DNA of 64,000 bases from Neoscytalidium dimidiatum (taxonomy: Eukaryota; Ascomycota; Dothideomycetes; Botryosphaeriales; Botryosphaeriaceae), in contig CM074696.1 in assembly GCA_037367355.1 (NCBI GenBank), positions 1,798,001 to 1,862,000 on the forward strand, in the 5' to 3' direction. The notes under the pieces are model-generated. The model searched no databases. It saw nothing but the letters and a program-made list of their open reading frames with translations, and was not told the DNA's origin. Made by a program: the position numbers and the translations under genes. Shown piece after piece: positions 33,340 to 46,059 of this stretch (within the stretch, counting starts at the first letter, position 1; every line of letters begins with the position of its first letter).

Positions 33340-34770
33340 AGGATATCCGCCTCCGGACCCTTCGGATTCCCCGGACCCTCTACGCCCTACGACTCCAATT
33401 CGACTATCGACTACGCCGGTAGTTATCGAATCTTCGAATACTATAGTATCGAGTAGTATCGAAGATATCGAGATAGAAAACGACGAAATAACACCGCTAC
33501 CGAGAAGGCCGAAGGTAACGGTAACGGTCGAGCCTACGCCGACTCTCGGAAAAAGACTCTCCTTCTCGCCTACCTCTACGGGCATTAACCCGTTCGAATA
33601 CCGCCCCGAGAAAAGAACCCGGTATATACCGGGATCGAAACTAAAGTCCTCCGCGGAATATATCGAAGCCGCGTTCGATTGCCTTATTAAGGCGATCGAC
33701 CTCGAAGACGACCAGTCTAAGGTAAATAACCTTAGCGAACTCCTTACCGTCTTCCGCGAATATACGGTAAAAGGAAAAATCGACTTTACTAAGTCGATTC
33801 TTGTAACCGAAGTCCGCGTACTCGAAAACGTATCCCGTACGCTTTCGAATAAAACGAGGAATCTCGGGGCTACCTCCGTAGCTCCTACGGGAAAACCCCA
33901 GCCGAGCTAGCTAGCCCTAGCTAAAAAACCTACCTCCTACGCCTCGGTAGCGGTAGGTTTAGTTCTAAACGACGGTTTTATAACCGTATCGTATAAAAAA
34001 CCAACTAAAAAAACAACTACGAAGCTCGTAAAACTAACGTCTATTAAAGATAGATAAATTACTATCTTCTATAATGGTATACGAGACTAATTCAACGGAA
34101 TCCGACTCCGGTAAAAGCTAAACCTTGCGTTCGCGGGAGCCGGATTCGTAAATAAACCCGTTATCTAAGGAACCTCCCTTTCGTTTAAGGGAAATATCCT
34201 AATTACGGGTACCGAAGGCTATACTAGCTAATTCCTCTTAGAAAAAGAGGATATTATTAGGAAAGTCCTTCCTAATTCTAACCCGAAACCAGTCGAGGCC
34301 TAGTATAAGATTATTATCTACGGAATTCCTACGCGGGAGACTAAGGATATTCCAATCGATTCCTTTATTAAGGAAGAAATAGAGATCTTTAACGTAGGTC
34401 TTTCTCCTATCGGAAAGCCCTACTGGGCCACCTCTAAGGAGAAAAGAGAAAACTAATCCGCGGGATCCGTTATAGTCTCGTTTCGCACTAAAAAGGAATA
34501 GAAAAAGGCTATTAATAGCCGCCTTTTTATATACGGAATAAGCTGTAAGGTAGAGAAAGCACGGATTATTTCTAAGGGAATTTAATGCCGTAACTGCCTT
34601 AAAAATGGACACGAAACGATAAAGTGTACGAGGACTCCTATATATAAAATCTATAAAAAGGAGTACCTAACGGGAGAGTATAAGTGTAAATTTATAGGCT
34701 GTAAAGCCTCTAAAGGTATACGGTACTAATACTACCCTAATTAGAATTAACTAACCCCTTTATCTATAGA
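33340..34770 (+). pseudogene. LINE copy 1 ORF1 (gag-like, CCHC zinc knuckles)
   Basis: Reading TAA/TAG as ancestral Gln, the frame gives an RNA-binding gag-like protein. A CCHC knuckle (CRNCLKNGHETIKC) lies at about 34586-34627 and a second incomplete Cys-rich motif (YKCKFIGCKA) follows at about 34680-34710. Before these are segments rich in charged residues. Stops such as those at 33,908-33,910 and 34,058-34,060 are the usual CAG/CAA-to-TAG/TAA type. The frame appears to continue into the endonuclease without a clear boundary, so the natural ORF1 stop cannot be told from RIP stops. Confidence 0.75.
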
Positions 34771-34779
34771 TAAACTAAG

Positions 34780-37700
34780 GGTATTTCAAGCAAATTTAAA
34801 TAGAAACGCTTTAGCTACGGAGAGCCTTCTATCTAAAGCAATCGAACTTAAAATTAGCCTAATTCTTATACAAGAACTATAGCTAACAAACCCCGAAAAT
34901 CCTAGAGAAAGGCGGTCGGTTAACCACCCCGCGTTCGTTTAAATTCTACCGGATTGTTCTCTAACGGAAAGACCGCGTACGTTAGTATATATATCCCGTT
35001 ATCTAACGGGAATAGATATTAACTATAACTCCGCGGTAACTAAATCCCCTGACCTAATAGTTCTAAAAATAATAGAGGAAAATAGCTAATTCTACCTCTT
35101 TAATTTATATAACTAAAAGGAATAAGGAAACGATAATTCCCCCTATACGCTAGAACGTATACTAGGCTACTAACAGCTAGAATTCCCTAGTATTATAGCC
35201 GGGGACTTTAATATTCACCATCCGTAGTGGGACCTAAGGTCCCCCTACTCGAACGGGGCCTCCGCCCTAATTAATTGGATTGAATCTAATAACCTAGACC
35301 TACTAAATACGCCGGGAGAAGGTACCTTCTACCGGCCGAACCTAGATAGGCCTACGGTAATAGATCTAACGCTCTCTAGCCGAGGGCTAACGAATAAAAT
35401 AACGGACTAGTAAATACTCGAATCTATCGGATCCGACTACTTCCCTATTTTATTTTAAATCTAATTAAATAAACGAATAAACTAGGAGAAATCTAAGTAA
35501 ACTAGATTTAATTACGAGAAGGCGAACTAGGATAAATTCTCTAAGATCTTTAAAGAAAAAGCCTCGAACTTTATAGAAAAGCTACGCCCCCAGCTAGCTA
35601 TTCTAGAAGAAGAGAATAAAGATCTTAGCCTAGAGATTCTAAAAGACCGTTTAAAAGAAGTCTTACTCTTAGAAAAACTAAGAGAATTCCTAACTAACCT
35701 TATACGGTAAGCAGCGGACCAAGCTATTCCGAAAACTACCCCGCTAGCTAAAGCTAAACCCTAGTAGAATTCTATCTTAACGGAGGCCCGAGGGAACCTT
35801 AAAAAACAAACGCGGCTTATACGACGCTCGCCGGAGCTCGTAAATAAGCAAGACTTCCTAAAAACCTAAAACGAATACTTCTCCTCTATTCGTAAAGCTA
35901 AACGGGACCACTGGAATTCGTTTCTAAGTAAAAATACCCCCGAAACTATCTTTAAAGCAATAGCCTATACAAAATACCGTCTAATAGAACGAATCCCACC
36001 GATTCGGGCTAAAAACGGCCTACTATAAGATAGCTGAAAGGGAAAAAGCTCCGCGCTAAAAGAAATGTTATTTCCATCCCCTCCTAACGCACGAATCGAA
36101 AATAATTGGATAAATTACCAGCCGGATCTAAGCTAGGAATGGCCAATTCTAGACAAAAAAGAGCTCGAACAAACGTGTTCGAACCTAATAAAAGGAACTA
36201 CGCCCGGGCCGGATTTAATATCCCAATAAATAATAATCTAGGCCTATAACGCATCCCCGAAAGCCTTTTATTTTATCTATTCGAACCTCTTTAAATATGG
36301 CTACTATCTAAAGTGCTGGAGATAAGCTACGGGGGTAATTTTAAAGAAACCTAATAAGCCGGATCCCGCAAATCCTAAGGCTTATAGGGTTATTTCTTTA
36401 TTAAATTGCCTAGGAAAAGTACTCGAACGAGTAGTAGCTAAACGCCTCGGTTTTCTAGCGGAAACGACAAACCTAATCCACCCTACATAAATAGGGGGAA
36501 GACTTAAAAAATCCGCAATAGACGCCTGCTTTATTCTAACGAATTTAGTAGAGGAAAACCGTAAGGCAAAGCTAAAAACATCCACGCTATTTCTAGACGT
36601 ACGCGGCGCTTACGACTACGTCGCGCAAGAACAACTCCTAGGAATTCTAAGAAAGTTAAAGCTTCCTACTAACCTACTCGCGTAGGTTAGAACTTTCTTA
36701 AATTCCCGACAATTACGCCTTAGTTTCGATAGAAATATAGAAGAATTTAGTAACGTAGAAACGGGTATACCGCAAGGAAGTCCTATTTTGCCGATACTAT
36801 TTCTAATATATATCCGAGACCTATTTTAGACGAACTCCGTTAGCTATCTATCCTACGTCGATGATATCTCTTTAACAGCAAGCTCGAAAAGCTGGAAAAA
36901 GAATATTAAGATACTAGAAAGAGAAGCGGAAAGACTCTATAAACTAGGCGCGGAAAATGCTATATAATTCGACCTCGAAAAAACCGAATTAATGCACTTT
37001 TCTAAAGAAAAAACGGCAAGAGATTCTACTTTAAAACTACCTACGGGTTTAGTTATAAAGCCTAAGAATCTAGTCCGATATCTAGGAGTTTTCTTAGACC
37101 TACTCCTTAACTTTAAGGAACACGTCGATATTAGAATAAGCCAAGCTTGTTCGAGCCTTTCGAGGATAAACCGACTAGCTAATATCGAAAACGGACTAAA
37201 ACCTAACGCGGTACGGCAGTTATACTTAGCCTACGTTACCTCCGTCTCCGACTACGGCTCCGTTTTATACTGGAATAACCAAGCGAATTTTAAACGAAAA
37301 GCTACGATACTCTAGAATCTAGCTCTACGGAAAATACTAGGCGTTTTTAAAACCGCTCTAATTACTCCCCTCGAAATAGAAGCCGCGATCCCACCCTCGG
37401 AAATTCGCTTAGAAAATAACCTCCGATCCTACGCCCTACGAAGTCTTAAATTAGACCGAAAACACCTAATTTAAAGCCTTCTAGAAAGAGAGAACGAATA
37501 CGAAAGTAAGCTCGTTTAAAAAATTAGAGACTTTCTAAAAGATAAGCCGTATAACCTCGAAACGGTTAATCCTTTCTACTTTCTACCTTGGGGGCTATCT
37601 ACCCCCTACTCGGTTAAAGTCTCTAAACTCTCGAAAGAAAAACAAGCTAAGAAACACCTAAACGAACTCGAAAACCCCCCGGATAACCTAATATCTATCT

Positions 37701-38605
37701 ATACGGACGCGAGTTCGATTCCGAATAAAACCGGAATTGGACTAGCAGTTTTTATAGATAGAAACGACCCTACCTTTAAAGACGAAACTACTATTATAGT
37801 AGGAAATATCGGGGATAATAACCTAGTTTATAACGGCGAACTAGAGGCTCTTACGAGAGCCCTCGAACTCGCAGTTAAAAACGGATATACCGATAAAGAT
37901 ATTAGAGTCTACGCGGATAACTAGGCCGCGCTCTACCGTCTAAAAATACCATCCGGAAATCTAGAATAACTAGCGTAAATACGAGCTTTAAACGCAGCTA
38001 AAACGCTTATCCTAAAAGGAAATTTAGTTTAATTAGAATAGGTCCCCGGCTATTTTAATATACGCGGCAACGAAGAAGCAGATTCCCTAGCTAAATACGC
38101 CTGTAAAATAAACCCGAATAACGAATCGACTAGCTACGCATTCTTTCGAATGCTAACGCAAGCAGATTTTATTAATTCGTGGTAAAAAATAGCGAATAAG
38201 CAAGTAGAAATAGCCTCTAAAGAGTCTTATCTAAGGCGGTTTAACTGGAAAATAAAACGTAAGCTAATAGACCTCTCTACGGAGAGAGAAACTAGCTCTG
38301 CGTTTTACCAGCTTAAAATAGGACACGGCTACTTTAAGTCCTATTTAAACCGCTTTAGATTAAACCCCTCTAAGTATTGCCCGTGTAATAATACGGCTAA
38401 ACAAACCCCTCGGCACCTAATCCTAGACTGTAAAAAGTATCGACTCGAAAGAGAAGATATATATACTAGTCTAGAAACGAAAAATCCCTCCCTAGACCTC
38501 GTTTTTAATACCGAAGAAGGACGAAAGGCTCTCCTAAGCTTTCTATCGACAACTAAAATAGCTACCCGAAAGTGGCTATTAGAACTTACTTCGACGGAAG
38601 CCTAA
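34780..38605 (+). pseudogene. LINE copy 1 ORF2 (endonuclease, reverse transcriptase, RNase H, zinc knuckle)
   Basis: Domains in order: AP-type endonuclease with 'LILIQEPQL' (about 34860) and GDFNIHH (about 35200-35222) and a later SDYFP where family members have SDHFP; reverse transcriptase with 'GIPQGSPI' (about 36760-36790) and YVDDIS (about 36850-36868); RNase H with YTDAS (about 37700) and a downstream 'VYADNQAAL'; and a C-terminal CCHC motif starting CPCNN (about 38379-38432). The segment 36992-37315 is the longest uninterrupted stretch. Many TAA/TAG remain at Gln/Trp positions. The catalytic RT Asp pair and RNase H acids survive, but the endonuclease His is lost (H to Y), as expected for CAC to TAC. 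Confidence 0.85.
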
Positions 38606-38894
38606 ATACGTACTTTCGAAAAACTAACTTAAGTCTCTCTCTATAAAGAAAACGTTCTTTTCTATTTTATTCTCTTTAGCGGCATTTTCTACTTCGCCTA
38701 CTCCTCTACTTACTTTCCTATTTCTTTCTAAAAAGTACTAGCTTAGCCCCTACTATTTCTAGACTCCTTCCCGAAGAAAACACGAATAAAAACCCCGGTC
38801 GAAATACCGGACTAGATACGTTAGTAGACTAGCCGTCTTTTATAAGCTTAGCTTACATAAGGACGTTAAACGAATAAATAAATAAATAAATAAA

Positions 38895-38905
38895 TAGTAA
38901 TATAC
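38895..38905. repeat. Target site duplication, 3' copy, of LINE copy 1
   Basis: TAGTAATATAC, identical to 32736-32746, immediately after the TAAA tail. Good evidence for target-primed insertion. Confidence 0.8.
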
Positions 38906-39690
38906 TACTCTTCTTTAAATTTAATAGTAAATAGTATCTTTACTTTCTATTAATATTTAATAATAAGAATTAATATAGAACTAGACTTTTTTTATTAATA
39001 TACTATACGCTCTTATTTTTATAGTCGTTAATTTTATCTACGCCTATAATCTATTAAGAATAATAGCTAAAAAAGAAGTTAATATTAATTTAGACTAAAT
39101 ACGTATCTATAATCTTATTAAATAAGTTATAACTAAGAATACTATAAAGCTAATTACTAAAATCTAAACTACTATATTTAAATCTAAGATTAGTAAGCTT
39201 AAGAAAGATATTTTTAATATAACTTATATATATAGCTCTTCTTTTATATCTACCGCTTTTTTTATTAGTAAGACGAAGTTTTTTAATTCTTCTCGCTTTA
39301 TTAATAATAAACACCTTAATTTTTATAACTAAAAGATAAATATTCTTAATAAGCTTTATATTAAAATCTGCTACTATCTTTTTAAGTAAAATAAGATTAT
39401 ATATATCTTTAAATATATTAAAGAAAAAGCTAATAATTATATACTTTTATATAAAGAATCTTTTAATACTCTTATTTATTAGATTATTACTAATATTTAA
39501 AATTATCTTATTTAGATTTACTATAACTTATTTACTAAGAAAAAGACTCTCTTAAATTATTTTAAGCTATATATATTTTCTAATAAAACTTTAAGAATTT
39601 TTATATATGCTTTATCTAGATAGCTATTAAAATAAAAATTCTAGCTTATTAATAGTTCTTTAATATACTTAACCGCCTATATTAACTACT
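38906..39690 (+). pseudogene. Heavily RIP-mutated retroelement gag-like sequence (tentative)
   Basis: With TAA/TAG read as Gln, one plus-strand frame stays open for several hundred bases and shows the layout of a gypsy-type gag: a 'W/YNQKINILNKL' like start near 39330, an alpha-rich middle, and a 'RIFIYALSRQLLKQKFQL' like stretch near 39600. It continues the sequence left of LINE copy 1, so the LINE sits inside this older element. The assignment rests on pattern only. Confidence 0.35.
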
Positions 39691-41812
39691 AAAAATTACG
39701 CTAAGACTAATACTATTTAAAAGCTCTTATTTTATTTAGCTAAAATCTTAAATTCTAGCTTTATAGCTATTTATACTATTATATAAAAGTATAGTAAAGA
39801 GGTAAAATAGAAGGTTTTAGATTTATATAAATTTTATATTCTACTATATATCTAAAACTTAATTCTATCTACCTAAAATTTTATATAAAGCTACGCTAGT
39901 ATTTAAGCTAGAAGTCTCTAAGATTATATAACGTTCTAAATAATATTTATAGAGAAATTATACTTAAATTCTTAAAAACTACTTCTTTTTCTTATTTAGT
40001 AAAGAGTTTTACGTATATAGATAATTTTATATAGATACTCTTTAAATTAAAGTATCTTTAAATTCTACTAGACCTCTAAGAATAATATTAGGCTAAACGA
40101 ACCGAAGATACTATTAAAAAAGCCGGTTTTCTACCGGCTTATACGGCTAAATACTATAAAATATCTAATATTTTAAGTAGTAGAAAAAGATATAAGAGAC
40201 TATATTACTATATAAATAATAAGAAATAAGATACTAACTAAGAAAGTCTTTATACTATTTAAAAGCCCTTAATTCTCTTAGCTAGAATTTTAAATTCTAG
40301 CTTTATAACTACTCGCGCTATTATATAGAAGCGAAGTAAAGAGGTAAAGTTAAAGATTCTAAATCTATATAAATTTTATACTCTATTATACTAACTACTA
40401 CTAGTTTAAACCTAGTAAAAATTTATATAGAGAAGTAAACTATTTCTATATAGATACTAGCGAATTTATATTAAGATCCAACCTAGTTTTATTATAAAAT
40501 TACTAAATTTCTATAAAGATAGTCTCTTTTTCCTAGCTTTAGTAAAGAGTTTTAAGTATAAAGACTATTCTATATAAATAAATTTAATATTAAAGTATCT
40601 TTAAACTTCTTTAAACCTCTAATAAGCTTATTAGAGTCTAATAATACTTTATTTACTTTTTAGAAGTAAGTAATTAAGTAAAACCCCTACGTATATCTAG
40701 GTTTCTTTTATTTACGGCTTAGTTTAGACTAAACTAAAGCCGGCGATTTTATTTAAGTCTATCTTCTAGTTTATTTTTTATTTACTATACGTTTTCCTTT
40801 AGGAAAAAGCTTAGAAACTATATAAAACCCTTTAGAAACCTCTTTAGAACCGGCTCTAATAAACTAAATAGACTAGAATACCTAATAAGCTAACGCTACG
40901 ATAAGCTAAGAAATATTAAAAAACCTATCTATAACTCTACTATCGTTTAAAGATATAGTCTTTTCTATCTAAGAAGACGTTAAGATAAAAAATAAAGAAG
41001 AAATACCCTTAATTATCTTTATAAGGACTAACCCCTTTATTATTCTAACGCCCCTAGCTAGAAAAAGATAAAATAAAAGCTCTATAGCTTCTATCGCTTC
41101 TATCGCCTTAAACTTTACTTTCTAGCCCGTTAAAAATCTTTTTTTAAAAGAATATACTTTAAATTAATAAAAGAAGAGCTTAAAACCTCTATAAAATATT
41201 TTAATATTATTCTTAACTACTTTATTAAGATAGCGAATATTAAAATAGATTTAATAAAGACGAGAAATATTTTTAATCTAGTTATAATCTTTTATAACTA
41301 TACTAAGAAGTTTAAAGTTAACTACTCTAAGTTAATTTTAGCTACGTAAGTTTAAGCTCTTAAAAATATTTCTTAAATGCTTTTAAATAAAATAAGAAAT
41401 CTAGAAGTTATACTAGCTATAAAGTCTACTTCTATACTCTTAGTAAACCCTCTATTCTTTTAACTAATATTATACGCCTTTATAGCTATAAAGCTAAACT
41501 CTAATAGTAGTCTAAATAATAATTATATAATTATTATAAGAAAAAAGACTCTAAAACTAAAGAAAAAGACCTTAAAAGTTCTTTCTATTAAAGAAAGATA
41601 AGTTATTCTTACGTATAAAGAACTATAAGAGGACTTTTAAGGCTTTACTCTACGAGATATACTTAACTATATATTTAACGCCGCTAGTTTCTATAAAAAG
41701 CTAGTTATCTAAGGCGTTTTTCTTTTTATAAAGGAAAATATTATAGTAACTAAAAACGAAGGATTTAGAAATAAATTTCTCTTATAATATAAAGAGATAA
41801 TTTAAAAACGAA
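39690..41812 (+). mobile_element. Older, strongly RIP-mutated LINE of the same family with two 5' UTR units
   Basis: Positions about 39,690 and 40,230 each begin a sequence that aligns to the LINE 5' end (the TTAGCTAG...AATTCTAGCTTTATAG block near 39,755 and again near 40,275), and both continue to a shared 'TTAGTAAAGAGTTTTA' block, so a unit of about 540 bp occurs twice. The later part (40,700-41,812) aligns to the LINE region around the 'TTTACGGCTTAGTTTA' leader and ORF1 up to the codons for 'VIQG...FLL', where LINE copy 2 interrupts it. C-to-T and G-to-A change is denser here than in copies 1 and 2. Confidence 0.6.
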
Positions 41813-41813
41813 C

Positions 41814-44560
41814 CTTCGAATTCGACCTCGAGAAAAAGCGCTAAGACCGGTATCTATCGAAAGCTCTCGATTTCTTTAGCTAGATTCTCGAATCTTAGCT
41901 TCGTAGCTATACGCGCTATTGCGCTATCGCGTGGAAAAGAGACCTCGTTAGGCCGAATCGCCTCTCTCGACCTCCGCACCCCTACGAAATTCCCAAATCG
42001 ACCCGAAAACGCATAAAATCTTCGTAATCTATCGAAAACACCTACGCGTACCTCCGTACGAAGTTATACTAGATTTAGAGCGCGTTTACGTACCTAAATC
42101 TAAGTCGAAGAAGTTTCCTCCTCTTCCGTCCCGTTCCTCTTTGGCCCGTATACGTAGAGTTTTTACTACCTCTCCACCTACGCGAACTAAGAATAACCGA
42201 AAATAAGCGAGAAGCTTAAACGAATAACCGTCGAAAACGCTTCGTTACTTCTCGGGAGAAAGTAACAAAGAAAATTCCCCGCGCTCGCCCGGAATTCGTT
42301 TGTTTACGGCTTAGTTTAGACGAAACTAAAGCCGGCGATTTCTTTCTAGTCTAATTTCCTATTTTCTACTATTTCTTTTCTAGAAAGAGTATAGAAAACT
42401 AAGGATATCCGCCTTCGGATCCTCCGGATTCTCTAGATCCTCTACGCCCCTCGACTCCTATTCGACTATCGACTACGCCGATAGTTATCGAATCCTCGAA
42501 TACTACGGGTTCTAGTAGTACCGAAGATATCGAGATAGAAAACGACGAAGTAACACCGTTACCGAGAAGGCCGAAGGTAACAATAACGGTAGAGCCTACG
42601 CCGACGCTAGGAAAAAGACTCTCCTTCTCGCCGATAACTACGGGTACTAATCCGTTCGAATACCGCTCCGAGAAAAGAACCCGGTATATACCGGGCTCGA
42701 AACTAAAGACCTCCGCGGAATATATCGAAGCCGCGTTCGACTGCCTTACTAAGGCGATCGTCCTCGAAGACGACCGGTCTAAGATAAATAACCTTAGCGA
42801 ACTTCTTACCGTCTTCCGCGAATATATAGTAAAAGGGAAAATCGACTTTACTAAATCGATTCTTATAACCGAAGTCCGCGTACTCGAAAACGTATCCCGT
42901 ACGCTCTCGAATAAAACGAGGAATCTCGGGGCTACCTCCGTAGCTACTACGGGAAAATCCCAGCCGAGCCAGCCAGTCCTAGTAAAAAAACCTACCTCCT
43001 ACGCCTCGGTAGCGGCAGGTTTAGTTCTAAACGACGGTTTTATAACCGTATCGTATAAAAAACTAACTAAAAAAACAACTACGAAGCTCGTAAAACTAAC
43101 ATCTATTAAAGATAGATAAATTACCGTCTCCTACGACGGCGCACGAGACTAATTCAATGGAATCCGACTCCGATAAAAGCTAAACCTTGCGTTTATAGGA
43201 GCCGGCTTCGTAAATAAGCCCGTTATCTAAGGAACTTCCCTTTCGTTTAAGGGAAACATCCTAATTACGGGTACTAAAGGCTATACTAGCCAATTTCTCT
43301 TAGAAAAAAAGAATATTATTAGGAAAGTCCTTCCTAATTCTAACCCGAAACTAGTTAAGGCCTAGTATAAGGTTATTATCTACGGAATCCCTACGCGGGA
43401 GACTAAGGATATTCCAATCGACTCCTTTATTAAGGAGGAAATAGAGACCTTTAACGGAGGTCTATCTCCTATCGGAAAGCCCTACTAGGCTACTTCGAAG
43501 GAGAAAAGAGAAAAACAATCCGCGGGATCCGTTATAGTCTCGTTCCGTACCGAAAAGGAACAGAAAAAGGCTATTAATAGCCGCCTTTTTATATACGGAA
43601 TAAGCTATAAGGTAGAAAAAGCACGGATTATCCCTAAGGGGATTTAGTGCCGTAACTACCTTAAAAACGGACATGAAACGGCTAAGTGCACGAGGACACC
43701 TATATACGAAATCTATAAAAAGGAGCACCTTACGAAAGAGTATAAGTATAAATTTATAGGCTATAAAGCCTCTAAAGGTATACGGTACTAGCACTACTCT
43801 AATTCGAATTAACTAACCCCCTTTATCTATAGATAAATTAAGGGTATTTTAAGTAAATTTAAATAGAAACGCTCTAGCTACGGAGAGCCTTCTATCTAAA
43901 GCAATCGATCTTAAAATTAGCCTAATTCTTATATAAGAACCATAGCTAATAAACCCCGAAAATCCTAGAGAAAGGCGGTCGGTTAACTACCCCGCGTTCG
44001 TTTAAATTCTACCGGATTATTCTCTAACGGAAAGACCGCGTACGTTAGTATATATATCCCGCTATCTAACGGGAATAGATATTAACTATAACTCCGCGGT
44101 AACTAAATCCCCTAACCTAATAGTTCTAAAAATAATAGAGGAAAATAGCTAATTCTACCTCTTTAATTTATATAACTAAAAGGAATAAGAAAACAATAAT
44201 TCCCCCTATACGCTAGAACGTATTCTAGGCTACTAATAGCTAGAATTCCCTAGTATTATAGCCGGGGACTTTAATATTTACCACTCGTAGTGGGACCTAA
44301 GGTCCCCCTACTCGAACGGGGCCTCCGCCCTAATTAATTAGATTAAATCTAATAACCTAGACCTACTAAATACGCCGGGAGAAGGCACCTTCTACCGGCC
44401 GAACCTAGATAGGCCTATAGTAATAGATCTAACGCTCTCTAGCCGAGGGCTAACGAATAAAATAACGGACTAGTAAATACTCGAATCTATCGGATCCGAC
44501 TACTTTCCTATTTTATTTTAAATCTAATTAAATAAACGAATAAACTAGGAGAAATCTAAG
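41814..44560 (+). mobile_element. LINE copy 2, 5' part (interrupted)
   Basis: Closely similar to LINE copy 1 from its 5' end through gag (zinc knuckle region about 43,650-43,760) and the endonuclease (GDFNIYHS-like stretch about 44,265), then stops at CTAAG where the gypsy element begins. Differences from copy 1 in the parts I compared are mostly C/T and G/A. It continues at 52,392. Confidence 0.88.
44556..44560. repeat. Target site duplication CTAAG, left copy
   Basis: CTAAG precedes the left LTR and recurs at 52392-52396 after the right LTR. The empty site in LINE copy 1 (about 35,490-35,505) reads AATCTAAGTAAACTAG, with a single CTAAG. Confidence 0.85.
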
Positions 44561-45256
44561 TATAACGACGGGGCCTCTACTACTAGACTTCGGAGTTACC
44601 TAGTAGGTTCGGATTTGTCGAAGGGTTTACCTTAAAGACGAGGAAAGGGGAGCGACGATAGAATAAGAAGTTACGTAATATAGGAGTTTAGTAGGCCTTA
44701 TTACCTCTAAGTTAATATAATATTAAATTAGAACCTTAAGTTAACTACGAGGGTTAAAGTACTATCTAACGAGTATATCTATATACTATAGGAAAGCTAT
44801 AGTAATCTAGGGATTATAGTATTAGATTAGAGCCTTAGATTAGAGGTTTAGATTAGTTCTAATCCCGTATAGGTCCTATAGGTTTTACGTAACTCGGGCG
44901 CTAAAGCCTACTTTTAGGAATCCGACTTCTACTAGTGCTAGCGGACGATATTACCGCTATACTCTTATTCTTATCGGCTTTTCTAATTCCCGCCCGTGCG
45001 GTTCTTTATCCCCTACGGCTCTACGTTAGCCCGTGCCCTCTTTCTAGTCGTTACGCCCGTGGGCGTTCTTTCCGTGCGGGCAGTCGTTGTTACCTACTAG
45101 CGTTCCCGTACGTACCGTTATCCCGTGTTTCTAGTCTTCCCGTGCGGGCTTAAGGAGTACGGCTCTACTATACGTAGGCTTCTTAGGGCCTTACGGCTCT
45201 TTTTCCCGTACGGGCTCGCGGCCCTCGCGGCTATAAAGCCCGTAGGGTTCGTAATA
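44561..45256 (-). repeat. Left LTR of gypsy A (3' LTR of the element)
   Basis: 696 bp from TATAAC to GTAATA, which are the canonical TG...CA ends after CpA-to-TpA mutation. Matches the right LTR along its whole length, differing by transitions such as CCCGTGCGG against CCTATGCGG. Contains three copies of a CCCGTRCGGG-type palindrome (about 45071, 45139, 45205). Two open frames at 44935-45391 are accidental. Confidence 0.9.
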
Positions 45257-45272
45257 CTACCCCCCTCCTTAG
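45257..45272 (-). other. Polypurine tract of gypsy A
   Basis: On the minus strand this reads CTAAGGAGGGGGGTAG, directly before the 3' LTR, the right place and composition for plus-strand priming. The same tract precedes the LTR of gypsy B at 58636-58651. Confidence 0.8.
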
Positions 45273-45671
45273 GGATCTTCGGCCCGAAGATTCTTCCGTT
45301 TAGCCTATATCTTAGGTTTCTATCGTTTCTTTATTTTCTTCTTTATAAGTCTCGTCCCGTTATACCTCTTAAGCGTAAGCGTAACTTCTAGAAGGCTAAG
45401 CGTAAGTCTTTAGCCTCTAAAATTAACCTTCTTAGTAAGAGGATACCTATTCCTTATACCGCGTGTTTACTAGTAAACGCCCGTCGTAAGCCGGGCGAGA
45501 TAGAGGTAGTTTATAGAATAGACCTTAGCTATAAACGTTATAGCGAATACGTTCGTTAGAGCTTATCCGCCTACGATAGTAGCGGCTTAGAGGATTCTAA
45601 TTATTCGTCCCTCTCTCGTTTTTCGAAGCTTTACGCTAACTACCGTAGTTTTCCGGTTAAAGCGCGCTATC

Positions 45672-46016
45672 GATAAGGCTAAGTTAGAGGAGTAAGCGGT
45701 GCTAGATCTTCTTTAGAAGAATATAGCCCGGTTATAGCGTATTCGTAAGTAGCGAGACCTATTACGCCGCCGTAGGAGCCTAATAATTTTTAAGAAGGCG
45801 TAGACCGTTAAGAATCTTAAGGAGCTAGATCGTTTAGAGGCCGCTCGCGAGGCGGGGAATCCTATTAACTCTAAGGACGCCGAGGAGAAGCGATTAGTAA
45901 AGCGTATACGTAGCGACGTCTTAGCTAACGCTACTACGGGTCCGTTCCGTTCTATCGGGTCGCCTAGCGTTAGTTCTACTACTACGCCGCTCGAGAGCTC
46001 TAAGCCGGTCGATTAG
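45672..46016 (+). pseudogene. Antisense coiled-coil-like reading frame inside gypsy A
   Basis: Opposite to pol, between the pol end and the polypurine tract. The frame is 115 codons with no TGA and with TAG/TAA only where Gln is expected (KKA*TVKN, RL*RIRK*RDLL). It encodes a Leu/Arg/Lys/Glu-rich helix (DLL.KNIARL.RIRK.RDLLRR, NLKELDRLEAAREAG) followed by 'KRIRSDVLANATTG' and a Ser/Thr-rich tail. Gypsy B carries the same frame at 57910 to about 58320 on its antisense strand with amino-acid-level similarity. Such Arg/Leu-rich segments are seen in fungal hypothetical proteins of unknown role. Upstream limit uncertain. Confidence 0.55.
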
Positions 46017-46059
46017 GCGCGGCAGTCTCCGTTTTCTAATTTCGATTTTAGGTCCTTTA

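Larger units (their letters stand above)
32747..38894 (+). mobile_element. Tad1/R1-like non-LTR retrotransposon (LINE), copy 1, near full length
   Basis: 6,148 bp bounded by an 11-bp target duplication and ending in a (TAAA)n-type tail. It has a 5' UTR of about 600 bp (a similar 5' UTR begins copy 2 at 41,814), a gag-like frame, then endonuclease, reverse transcriptase, RNase H and a 3' zinc-knuckle region in the order typical of the Tad1/I/R1 group of fungal LINEs. RIP has turned many Gln and Trp codons into TAA/TAG, so it is not autonomous. It is less mutated than its AT-rich flanks, hence younger than them. Confidence 0.9.

Noticed and set aside
44935..45391. Open frames of 72-88 codons in and next to the left LTR, repeated in the right LTR
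   Set aside because: They lie in LTR sequence and in the region before the polypurine tract. They recur only because the LTRs are copies, and RIP has removed TGA.
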